From: Clostridia bacterium
Lineage (GTDB): Bacteria > Aerophobota > Aerophobia > Aerophobales > AE-B3A
Direction of reading: 5' to 3'
Assembly (NCBI GenBank): GCA_009618505.1
Contig: WJOQ01000375.1
Span: forward strand, 1-5,765
Length of the DNA: 5,765 bases
In this document: positions 1 through 5,765 of the stretch, piece after piece
Numbering within the stretch: the first letter of the stretch is position 1
Layout of the letters: each line of letters starts with the position of its first letter
Notes under the pieces: generated by a model
What the model was told of the DNA's origin: nothing
Database searches by the model: none
Seen by the model: the letters and a program-made list of their open reading frames with translations, nothing else
Made by a program: the position numbers and the translations under genes

Positions 1-1282
1 ATCTTTTTGCTTTGCCGGTAGTCCTGGGTAAAGTAGTTGGCTCTACCAATTCTACATGGGGAGTAACCAAAAGCTCCCTTTTAAGTTTAGCTTTAATGTC
101 ACTTTGCAATTTTTCCAAACCCTGGAAGGAGCCCCTGAAGAACCTTTGCTCAACTTCCACTCTCACTCTCATCTCATCCAGACCCCCTTTTCGTTCCAGG
201 ATAATCTGATAGTTTCTCCCCACTTCGGGCAAACCCATAAGAACTCTCTCCACACCTGAAGGAAAGATATTCACACCTCGCAGGACAAACATATCATCCA
301 CTCTACCCTTGATTCGGGATATGCGGCGGTGAATTCGTCCACACTTGCAGGGCTCAGGATAGATATTGGTTAGATCACCAGTTCTATATCTTAAAAGGGG
401 CATTGCTTCTCTATTTATGGCGCTGAGTACCAGCTCTCCTTCTTCACCTTCTCTTTGAGTCTCCAAAGTCTCCGGGTCAATAATCTCCATAATGAAATTA
501 TCCTCCCAGAGATGCATTCCTTCTTTTTGCTTGCATTCAAAAGCAACTCCCGGGCCATTCATTTCAGAAAGTCCGTAAGAATTATAGGCATCCAGAGAAA
601 AAATTTCCTCAATTTTGCGCTTTGTGGCCTCTGAATAAGGCTCTGCCCCTAAATAGAATATGCGCAGGTCAAAATCATTACTGGGATTTAGCCCCAATCT
701 CTCCATAACTTCAGCTAAGTAAAGAGCATAGCTAGGAGTCAGGTGCAATATGGTAGTACTAAAGTCACGCATCAACCCTATCTGCCGCTCGGTGTTACCA
801 GCTCCCCCTGGAATTACCAATAACCCTGCTCTCTCTGCTCCGTAATGGAAAATGAGACCTCCGGTAAAGAGCCCATAGCTCATCATATTTTGAAAAACAT
901 CCTCAGGCCCGGCTCCTGTCATCTTTATAGAACGAGTTATCAACTGAGCAGCTTGGTCTATATCCTTCTGGGTAAATAGAACAGCTTTCGGCTTTCCAGT
1001 TGTACCAGTAGAGGTATGTAACCTTACAAGACTGGATAGGGGAGAAGCCAAAAACCCATAAGGATACCGAGCACGCAGGTCTTTCCTGGTAGTAAAAGGA
1101 AGTCTTTTTAAGTCTTTCAGGCTTTTTATATTTTCAGGTTTCACTCTCCTGGCGCCGAATGCTTCTTTGTAAAAAGGTACTTTATGATAGATTCTTTCCG
1201 ATACTTTTTTCAATCCTTCTAGCTGCAGCTCCTCCAGACATCCTCGAGTAAGACATTCTGGATTCTCTTTCTGACGCCTCAC
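1..1282 (-). CDS. paaK: Phenylacetate-CoA ligase-like enzyme, ligase B (3' end cut by window edge)
   Basis: This is an adenylate-forming acid:CoA ligase of the PaaK family. Such enzymes activate phenylacetate or a related aryl acid with ATP, then pass the acyl group to CoA in the cytoplasm. Reading from GTG at 1282 gives 427 uninterrupted residues with no stop before base 1. Visible motifs are the phosphate loop STGTTGK (91-97), the pocket segment YGLFTGG (136-142), GAEP (212-215), YGLSE (236-240), GPGV (243-246), YRTGD (299-303), hinge GRVDD (326-330), and Gly-Lys at 423-424, the likely adenylation lysine. C250, H257, C312 and C314 (CKCGR) may bind zinc. The AMP-binding core spans roughly 80-300 and the small C-terminal domain roughly 335-427. 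Aligned to ligase A, which has nine residues after its matching lysine, only about 5-8 residues are missing. GTG was chosen because it lies 7 nt after GGGGAG and the product aligns with ligase A from its start. The motifs are closer to classical PaaK than those of ligase A. The exact acid is unknown. Confidence 0.93.
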   Translation of the reverse strand, partial: MRRQKENPECLTRGCLEELQLEGLKKVSERIYHKVPFYKEAFGARRVKPENIKSLKDLKRLPFTTRKDLRARYPYGFLASPLSSLVRLHTSTGTTGKPKAVLFTQKDIDQAAQLITRSIKMTGAGPEDVFQNMMSYGLFTGGLIFHYGAERAGLLVIPGGAGNTERQIGLMRDFSTTILHLTPSYALYLAEVMERLGLNPSNDFDLRIFYLGAEPYSEATKRKIEEIFSLDAYNSYGLSEMNGPGVAFECKQKEGMHLWEDNFIMEIIDPETLETQREGEEGELVLSAINREAMPLLRYRTGDLTNIYPEPCKCGRIHRRISRIKGRVDDMFVLRGVNIFPSGVERVLMGLPEVGRNYQIILERKGGLDEMRVRVEVEQRFFRGSFQGLEKLQSDIKAKLKRELLVTPHVELVEPTTLPRTTGKAKR

Positions 1283-1289
1283 TATAGTT

Positions 1290-1297
1290 CTCCCCTC
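1290..1297 (-). promoter_or_regulatory. Ribosome binding site of ligase B, overlapping the ligase A stop
   Basis: On the minus strand GAGGGGAG begins inside the TGA stop of ligase A and ends 7 nt before the GTG at 1282. It is the strongest Shine-Dalgarno match in the window. It decides the GTG start, because no ATG in this frame lies nearby: the ATG at 1299 is in another frame and meets TAG within six codons. The overlap suggests that ribosomes ending ligase A can reinitiate on ligase B. Confidence 0.75.
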
Positions 1298-2597
1298 ATT
1301 TTCTCTCTCTTTTATCAATTAATCTTTTACCCATAGCTTCCCTGGCAAAGAAGTCAGGTTCAACTAACTTGACCTCAACACTAATACCTAAATCCTGATA
1401 GATTTCCCTTTCCCCTCTGGACTTCAATTCTTGCAGCTTCTTCATTTCGTCAAAAAAGATTTCTTCGGAAATCTCTACCAGTACCTCGACTATGTCCTCA
1501 CCATCCCTTCTGTCAATCACCACGCAAATATGAGGCTCAACTCTTTCAACCCGGGAAAAAATGCGCTCAATCTGGGAAGGAAAGAATCTGACTCCCTTGA
1601 TGGTTACCAGTTCATCGGTACGACCGGCTACTTTTTTCATCTTGATGAGAGTTCGCCCGCATTTACAAAGAGAAGTATCCAGAACAGTAATGTCCCCTGT
1701 TCGATATCTAATAAGTGGAAATGCCTCCTTGGTAATGGTAGTAAGCACCAATTCTCCCTTCTCTCCTAAAGGAAGCACCTGTTCAGTCTCAGGGTCTATT
1801 ATTTCCGCAATAAATTGGTCCTCGAAAATGTGAAGCCCCTTCTTTTCTTCACATTCTCCTGCCACTCCTGGCCATACTATCTCGCTTAAGCCGTAATTAT
1901 CGGTTGCCTTTATATTGAGTTCATCTTCTATCTGCTTTCTGGTCTTCTCTGAAAAAGGCTCTCCGGTAAAAAGACCTCTTTTTAGATAAATGTCAGCCGG
2001 CCCTAATCCCTTTTTCCGAATTGCTGCGGTCAATCTAAGCCCAAATCCGGGAGTAGCTATTAATGCTGTGGTGCGATAATCTCGAGCAATCACTACCTGC
2101 CGTGCTGGGTCGAGATTAGAGCCCGGTATAACTGACGCCCCTATCAACTCGGCCCCATAATGAAAACCGAGCCCCCCACCGAATAGGCTATAATCAAAGC
2201 ATATCTGCACCACATCATCTTTTGTTACGCCACCGGCAGAAAGTATGCGAGCGCTTGCTTCCGTCCAATGGGCTAGGTCATTCCTGGTGTACCCCACAAC
2301 GATAGGCTCTCCGGTGGTGCCAGAAGTACATTGGAGTCTTACCACTTCTCGAAGAGGAACAGCAAACATTTCGTAAGGATAGCTCTGGCGCAAAGTAGTC
2401 TTACTGGTAAAAGGAATTTTGGCTAATTGCTCTAAAGAATTAATCTCCTCTGGTACTAACCCTACCTGGTCAAACAATCTTCGGTAAAAAGTAACGCTTC
2501 GACGGACTCTATTAAGAGTAGCCTGAAGCCTTTCTAATTGTAGCTGTTGCAGTTCATCTCTTGCCATGCATTCAAAATGAGAATTCCAGATAGACAT
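1296..2597 (-). CDS. paaK: Phenylacetate-CoA ligase-like enzyme, ligase A
   Basis: This complete 433-residue PaaK-family acid:CoA ligase (usual length about 430-440) makes an acyl-adenylate and then an acyl-CoA in the cytoplasm. In order it shows the phosphate loop TSGTTGEP (91-98), FHYGAE (145-150), GEP (212-214), YGLSE (235-239), PGV (243-245), YRTGD (298-302), hinge GRTDEL (325-330) and the C-terminal GKRLIDKR with likely catalytic K424. C249, H256, C311 and C313 form a possible zinc site. The ATG is fixed by an in-frame TAG immediately before it and by AAGAGGTG 6 nt upstream. It follows livF after 17 nt. Compared with ligase B, it has Glu97 where the phosphate loop usually has Lys, YSLFGGG instead of YGLFTGG, TGEP instead of GAEP, and Trp242 before PGV. 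These changes suggest a different acid substrate, although all core motifs remain. Assignment to the family is firm; phenylacetate as substrate is inference. Confidence 0.94.
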   Translation of the reverse strand: MSIWNSHFECMARDELQQLQLERLQATLNRVRRSVTFYRRLFDQVGLVPEEINSLEQLAKIPFTSKTTLRQSYPYEMFAVPLREVVRLQCTSGTTGEPIVVGYTRNDLAHWTEASARILSAGGVTKDDVVQICFDYSLFGGGLGFHYGAELIGASVIPGSNLDPARQVVIARDYRTTALIATPGFGLRLTAAIRKKGLGPADIYLKRGLFTGEPFSEKTRKQIEDELNIKATDNYGLSEIVWPGVAGECEEKKGLHIFEDQFIAEIIDPETEQVLPLGEKGELVLTTITKEAFPLIRYRTGDITVLDTSLCKCGRTLIKMKKVAGRTDELVTIKGVRFFPSQIERIFSRVERVEPHICVVIDRRDGEDIVEVLVEISEEIFFDEMKKLQELKSRGEREIYQDLGISVEVKLVEPDFFAREAMGKRLIDKRERK

Positions 2598-2603
2598 CTA
2601 TTT

Positions 2604-2611
2604 CACCTCTT
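2604..2611 (-). promoter_or_regulatory. Ribosome binding site of ligase A
   Basis: AAGAGGTG on the minus strand lies in the 17-nt gap after the livF stop, 6 nt before the ATG at 2597. Together with the in-frame TAG at 2600-2598 it settles the ligase A start. Confidence 0.7.
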
Positions 2612-2614
2612 CAT

Positions 2615-3349
2615 TTATTCCCAGACCTCTTTGTATTCTCTGCCTAGATAGGCTCTCCTCACCTCCTGGTTATGGAGAAGTTCCTGCGACATTCCTTGAA
2701 GAACCACCCTTCCCGTCTCTATAACATAAGCCCTGCTAGATATTCTTAACGCCGCCTCAGCATTTTGCTCTACTAAAAGAATAGTAGTGCCCTGCTTATG
2801 TAGTTCAGATATTATTTGAAAAATCTGAGTGGTTACAAGAGGAGCCAGCCCCATAGAAGGCTCATCCATTAGAATAAGCTTTGGTCTTGCCATAAGAGAC
2901 CGTCCAATAGCCAGCATTTGCTGTTCTCCTCCACTGAGAGTGCCCGCTATCTGTGACTTTCTTTCTTTTAGAATAGGAAAAAGGACAAATACCTTCTCTA
3001 AGTCATTCTTAATCTCAGACTTTTTGTCTTTTCTATAACGCTGGTAAGCTCCCAGGATAAGATTCTCCATAACGGTCAAAGGAGCGAATAACTGCCTTCC
3101 TTCCGGCACCAGGCTAACCCCCATTCTAATTATCTGCCTGGGATTTCGATGTATAATATCAGTATCAGAGAAAAGAATCTGTCCGGTTAGGGAGGAAACC
3201 AATCCCACAATAGAGTTGAGTAAGGTGGTTTTTCCAGCACCGTTTGCTCCAATCAAGGACACCACTTCACCTTCTTCAACGTGCAGAGAAACTCCTTTCA
3301 AAGCTTGCATACGCCCATAATAACTTTTAAGATTTCGTATAGCTAGCAT
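2615..3349 (-). CDS. livF: Branched-chain amino acid-type ABC importer ATPase LivF
   Basis: LivF is one of two cytoplasmic ATPases that power the LivHM permease, pairing with LivG. The product has 244 residues from ATG (family usually about 233-245). It shows Walker A GANGAGKT (34-41), the LivF-typical VPEGRQLF (81-88), an intact signature LSGGEQQ (138-144), Walker B LILMDEP (158-164) with catalytic Glu163, and LLVEQN (191-196). That last motif puts Gln195 where most ABC ATPases have the H-loop histidine, which is typical of LivF. The ATG at 3349 starts the usual MLAIRNL opening and has a weak AAGAGAG 9 nt upstream. An in-frame TTG at 3370 would add seven residues that match nothing in the family. 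The start lies 23 nt inside the end of livG, so translation is probably coupled. The family and role are clear; the transported substrate is not. Confidence 0.95.
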   Translation of the reverse strand: MLAIRNLKSYYGRMQALKGVSLHVEEGEVVSLIGANGAGKTTLLNSIVGLVSSLTGQILFSDTDIIHRNPRQIIRMGVSLVPEGRQLFAPLTVMENLILGAYQRYRKDKKSEIKNDLEKVFVLFPILKERKSQIAGTLSGGEQQMLAIGRSLMARPKLILMDEPSMGLAPLVTTQIFQIISELHKQGTTILLVEQNAEAALRISSRAYVIETGRVVLQGMSQELLHNQEVRRAYLGREYKEVWE

Positions 3350-4118
3350 TCTCTGTTTCTCTCTTGCCAAGATAAGCAGTTATCACCGCTTCATTATTCT
3401 GGACCTGGCGTGGGGTTCCTTCCGCAATAACCTGACCAGAATTAAGAACAACCACTTCCTCAGATACCTCCATCACCATCCCCATATCATGTTCTACTAG
3501 AAGAATGGTAATTCCAATTTCCCGAATTCGGTGAATAAGCTGAACCATCTCATCGGTCTCAGGAACACTGAGCCCAGCTACTGGTTCGTCGAGTAAGATT
3601 AGCTCTGGTTCCGTGGCCAGGGCTCGGGCACATTCTAATAACTTCTGTTGTTGAAAGACAAGGCTGGAAGCCACCTCGTCCCTTTTAGCCTCTAATCCCA
3701 CAAAAGAAAGCATCTCTAAAGAATATTCACCGATTCTTTTTTCCTCAGCTCGGGTTTTTTTTGAATTGAGAATAGCAGCAAAAAGACCTGACCTGGTTCG
3801 GCAGTGGCGTCCTACCATTACATTCTCCAAAACGGTCATATTCTCAAACACCTGAACATTCTGAAAAGTGCGCGAAACTCCTTTTTCTGCAATAACATAG
3901 GGTTTAAGTCCGTTAATTCTTTGCTCCTTGAATTTGATTGTGCCAGAACTTATTGGGTATATTCCGGAAATGAGATTAAAAATAGTGGTTTTGCCGGCTC
4001 CGTTAGGACCGATAAGGGCCTTGATTTGATGGGGATTTACCTCAAAGTCTATCCCATCTACAGCAGTTACCCCTCCAAAATTTTTCTCTAATTTTTCAAT
4101 TCGGAGAATAGGGCCCAT
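3327..4118 (-). CDS. livG: Branched-chain amino acid-type ABC importer ATPase LivG
   Basis: LivG is the second ATPase of the importer and forms a heterodimer with LivF under the LivHM permease. The product has 263 residues (family about 250-260). It shows Walker A GPNGAGKT (37-44), the Q-loop in SRTFQNVQVF (Gln86), Walker B LILLDEP (173-179) with catalytic Glu178, and LLVEHD with H-loop His210. The signature is abnormal. Where LivG proteins usually have a motif like LSYGQQ or LPFGQQ, this one reads LVFQQQ (153-158), so both the signature Ser/Pro and Gly are replaced while the following KLLECARAL segment is kept. There is no frameshift and the flanks align normally. The ATG at 4118 follows AAGAGG by 7 nt and lies 13 nt after the livM stop. 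The last eight codons overlap the livF start. Confidence 0.95.
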   Translation of the reverse strand: MGPILRIEKLEKNFGGVTAVDGIDFEVNPHQIKALIGPNGAGKTTIFNLISGIYPISSGTIKFKEQRINGLKPYVIAEKGVSRTFQNVQVFENMTVLENVMVGRHCRTRSGLFAAILNSKKTRAEEKRIGEYSLEMLSFVGLEAKRDEVASSLVFQQQKLLECARALATEPELILLDEPVAGLSVPETDEMVQLIHRIREIGITILLVEHDMGMVMEVSEEVVVLNSGQVIAEGTPRQVQNNEAVITAYLGKRETENASYTKS

Positions 4119-4125
4119 GTTATTG

Positions 4126-4131
4126 CCTCTT
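4126..4131 (-). promoter_or_regulatory. Ribosome binding site of livG
   Basis: AAGAGG on the minus strand begins directly after the livM TAA (4134-4132) and ends 7 nt before the livG ATG. It supports that start and coupling to livM. Confidence 0.65.
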
Positions 4132-5091
4132 TTATCCTTTTTGACCGATAGATTTAGAGCTTCTTTTTTTCACCAGGTCAAAAATACCTACAAAAAGTCC
4201 CTTAGGTAAAAAAACCATTATGAGTAGGAGAATCGAACCATAAATAAGAATATCGTAATCTTGAAATGCTCGTAAGTACTCAGGCAAAATAGTCAATAGA
4301 GCCGCACCTATCATCGCTCCCCATACACTAGCCACTCCTCCTACTACAACCATAGTGACCAGAACGATGGAAAAATGAAAGCCAAAAGGACTGGGATTGA
4401 GAAAAGTAATAAAGTGTGCATAGAGGCTCCCAGCGACAGAGGCATAAACAGCACTCAATACAAAGATTTGAATCTTGTATTTGGCAGTATTCACCCCCAT
4501 AACATTGGCTGTCAACTCACCTGCGTGGATAGATCTCAGAGCTCGCCCCACCCGGGAGTGAGTAATATTCAGGGAAATTATTAAGGCAATTATCACCAGA
4601 ATCCAGACAAGATAATAGTAGTGAACATCGGTTTTAAACAAGAAATTTCCTAACTTGAAGCGGGGAATCTGTCCAAAGCCAGAGGGGCCACCAGTAAGGG
4701 AACTAGCCTGGTTAAAAATGATATAAACGATATAGCCAAATGCTAAGGTAGCCATAGCCAGGTAATGACCTTTGAGTTTGAGGGCAGGAGCTCCTATAAG
4801 GAAAGCAATCCCTCCGGTTACAAAAATGGCTGCCAAAAGCGCGAGCCAGGGGGAGACGCCAAATTTAGTACTGAGTATTCCGGAAGTATATGCCCCCAGT
4901 CCAAAAAAAGCAGCCTGACCCAGGGAAATCTGCCCTGCGTAGCCCATAAGCAGACTGAGGCCAATAGTAATAAGACTATGAATGCCCACAAAAACCAACA
5001 CATTCAGGTAATAAGAATTGCCAAGTCCCAGCGGTATAGCCATAGTTACTCCCGCCAGAATCACCAGCACAATTAAATTCTTCTTTTTCAT
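4132..5091 (-). CDS. livM: Branched-chain amino acid-type ABC importer permease LivM
   Basis: LivM is one of two inner-membrane permeases that form the import channel with LivH. The complete product has 319 residues (family about 300-420) and is strongly hydrophobic. Membrane segments lie near 6-24, 31-50, 54-78, 82-104, 112-130, 158-176, 208-228, 240-266 and 283-305. Family marks are GYAGQISLGQAAFFGLGAY (50-68), LKGHYLAMATLAFGY (106-120), SLTGGPSG (131-138), and the cytoplasmic coupling segment RVGRALRSIHAGE (180-192), which contacts the ATPases. GGVASVWGAMIGA (251-263) and PKGLFVG (296-302) close the protein. The start is fixed by an in-frame TAA five codons upstream (5106-5104) with no other start codon between. 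Its Shine-Dalgarno is poor (only AAAGAAAAAG). It follows livH after 48 nt. The substrate class cannot be told from the permease alone. Confidence 0.95.
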   Translation of the reverse strand: MKKKNLIVLVILAGVTMAIPLGLGNSYYLNVLVFVGIHSLITIGLSLLMGYAGQISLGQAAFFGLGAYTSGILSTKFGVSPWLALLAAIFVTGGIAFLIGAPALKLKGHYLAMATLAFGYIVYIIFNQASSLTGGPSGFGQIPRFKLGNFLFKTDVHYYYLVWILVIIALIISLNITHSRVGRALRSIHAGELTANVMGVNTAKYKIQIFVLSAVYASVAGSLYAHFITFLNPSPFGFHFSIVLVTMVVVGGVASVWGAMIGAALLTILPEYLRAFQDYDILIYGSILLLIMVFLPKGLFVGIFDLVKKRSSKSIGQKG

Positions 5092-5139
5092 CGCTTTTTC
5101 TTTTTAGACGACTCTTTACACAGATGTTATGATTGTCAA
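5092..5139 (-). other. 48-nt gap between livH and livM
   Basis: This is the longest non-coding stretch in the window. On the minus strand it is A-rich, starts with TTGACA (5139-5134) right after the livH TAA, and ends in an A-rich run with only a weak ribosome binding site for livM. I found no convincing -10 box at 16-18 nt from TTGACA, and no hairpin beyond a 3-bp stem. It most likely is an untranslated spacer within the operon. Confidence 0.5.
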
Positions 5140-5765
5140 TTAAAACTTCTTGAACTCCCCTTTTTCTCTACTTCCCAGAAGTCCGCCCGGTTTGATGAAT
5201 AAAACCAAAAGCAACACTACCAGAGCAATAGCATCTTTATACCCGGAAGATATGAAACCTGCTCCCAGAGATTCCATAATACCAATAATAAACCCTGCCA
5301 CTATCGCTCCCACATTACTCCCCAATCCACCCAATACCGCAACACTGAACCCCTTCACTGCTAACATAGTCCCCCGATTGTAGTCCATAAGAGCAATAGG
5401 AGCAATGATAATCCCGGCTGCCGCTCCAATCGCTGCACTTAAGGCAAAAGACAAGAGAACCATAGTCTTTACATTAATACCAACTAGACTGGCTGCCGTG
5501 CGATTAGCTGCACAGGCTCTCATTGCTTTTCCAGTTAGGGTAAACCCGAAAAAGAAAATTAGAAAAACCACCGTCGTCGCCATAATCCCCAATATCCATA
5601 AGGTCTGAGGAAGAATAGTAGCCCCCAGCACCCTCACTGGCTCTTCTCCTGAAAAAGCGGGCAAGGCAAAGGTCTCTTTACCCCAGGCAAACATAGCGCC
5701 ACCTTTGAAGAGAATACTGGCAGCTATGGTGATAATAATAAGAGTAATTACGGAAGGGTTTTTTA
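5140..5765 (-). CDS. livH: Branched-chain amino acid-type ABC importer permease LivH (5' end cut by window edge)
   Basis: LivH is the partner permease of LivM in the inner-membrane import channel. The frame is open from the stop TAA at 5142-5140 to the right edge. It gives 207 visible residues, so about 80-100 N-terminal residues of the usual 290-300 are missing. The internal ATG at 5694 is not the start: coding continues upstream as a membrane segment (VITLIIITIAASILF). Family marks in visible numbering are the coupling segment TGKAMRACAANRTAASLVGI (77-96), followed by SFALSAAIGAAAGI (105-118), the GFSVAVLGGLGSNVGAIVAG region (138-157), and a C-terminal membrane span ending in KPGGLLG (191-197). 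About five membrane segments are visible. It is the first gene of the operon seen here. A LivK-type binding protein would be expected nearby but is not in the window. Confidence 0.94.
   Translation of the reverse strand, partial: KNPSVITLIIITIAASILFKGGAMFAWGKETFALPAFSGEEPVRVLGATILPQTLWILGIMATTVVFLIFFFGFTLTGKAMRACAANRTAASLVGINVKTMVLLSFALSAAIGAAAGIIIAPIALMDYNRGTMLAVKGFSVAVLGGLGSNVGAIVAGFIIGIMESLGAGFISSGYKDAIALVVLLLVLFIKPGGLLGSREKGEFKKF

Noticed and set aside
1431..1769. Plus-strand open frame of 112 codons inside ligase A
   Set aside because: It is antisense to a conserved enzyme, its product has no recognisable motif and there is no ribosome binding site. The same holds for the shorter plus-strand frames across the liv genes and near 12-259.
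1..2597. Recent tandem duplication of the ligase genes
   Set aside because: Identity is only about 44 percent over the best-compared stretch and no long shared nucleotide runs were seen, so the pair diverged long ago or was assembled from different sources.
3350..3370. TTG at 3370 as the livF start
   Set aside because: It adds seven polar residues absent from the usual LivF opening, and the ATG at 3349 gives the standard MLAIRNL start. Kept only as an alternative.
4818..5003. 61-codon minus-strand frame within livM in another reading frame
   Set aside because: It lies entirely inside the conserved livM frame, and its hydrophobic composition simply reflects the membrane gene read out of frame.
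5092..5139. TTGACA right after the livH stop as the -35 box of an internal promoter for livM
   Set aside because: At 16-18 nt downstream there is only GTAAAG/AAGAGT-like sequence, with no match to TATAAT. The TTGACA partly arises from an A/T-rich spacer. Not enough to call a promoter.
5692..5694. ATG at 5694 as the true livH start
   Set aside because: The frame stays open to the right edge and codes a hydrophobic segment. Starting here would give 184 residues, far short of the family's about 290.

Overview
The window holds one tightly packed operon, read entirely on the minus strand (right to left). The order is livH (5' end off the right edge), livM, livG, livF, then two paralogous phenylacetate-CoA-ligase-like genes. 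The second ligase runs off the left edge only a few codons before its expected end. No RNA gene, mobile element, CRISPR array, terminator or convincing promoter is visible, and no stretch over 48 bases lacks a gene. The operon's promoter and its end therefore lie outside the window.

Layout in transcription order: livH permease (5765-5140, about the last 207 residues); a 48-nt gap; livM permease (5091-4132); a 13-nt gap; livG ATPase (4118-3327), overlapping livF ATPase (3349-2615) by 23 nt; a 17-nt gap; ligase A (2597-1296); a 13-nt gap carrying a strong Shine-Dalgarno sequence; ligase B (GTG start at 1282, open to base 1). The spacing implies one transcript with translational coupling at several junctions.

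The four liv genes encode the membrane and ATPase parts of a branched-chain amino acid-type (HAAT family) ABC importer. The periplasmic or lipoprotein binding protein (LivK type) is not in the window and may lie upstream. Two adenylate-forming aryl-acid:CoA ligases in the same transcript suggest an uptake-and-activation cassette: a carboxylic acid, possibly aromatic (phenylacetate, benzoate-like or an indole/aryl acetate), is imported and trapped as its CoA thioester. An alternative is that the importer takes up amino acids whose aryl-acid degradation products are activated by the ligases. The substrate cannot be read from the sequence.

The organism is a prokaryote with Shine-Dalgarno-led genes, a GC content in the low-to-mid forties by sampling, and frequent AGA/AGG and ATA codons. 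The gene set fits an amino-acid- or aromatic-using, probably anaerobic bacterium. Archaea also carry such operons, and I cannot assign a phylum.

Most of the window is a recognisable, ordinary catabolic operon. The least ordinary points are the degenerate ABC signature motif in LivG, which pairs with the missing H-loop histidine of LivF in the same ATP site, and the divergence between the two ligases at substrate-pocket and phosphate-loop positions. I see no evidence of a wholly new system.
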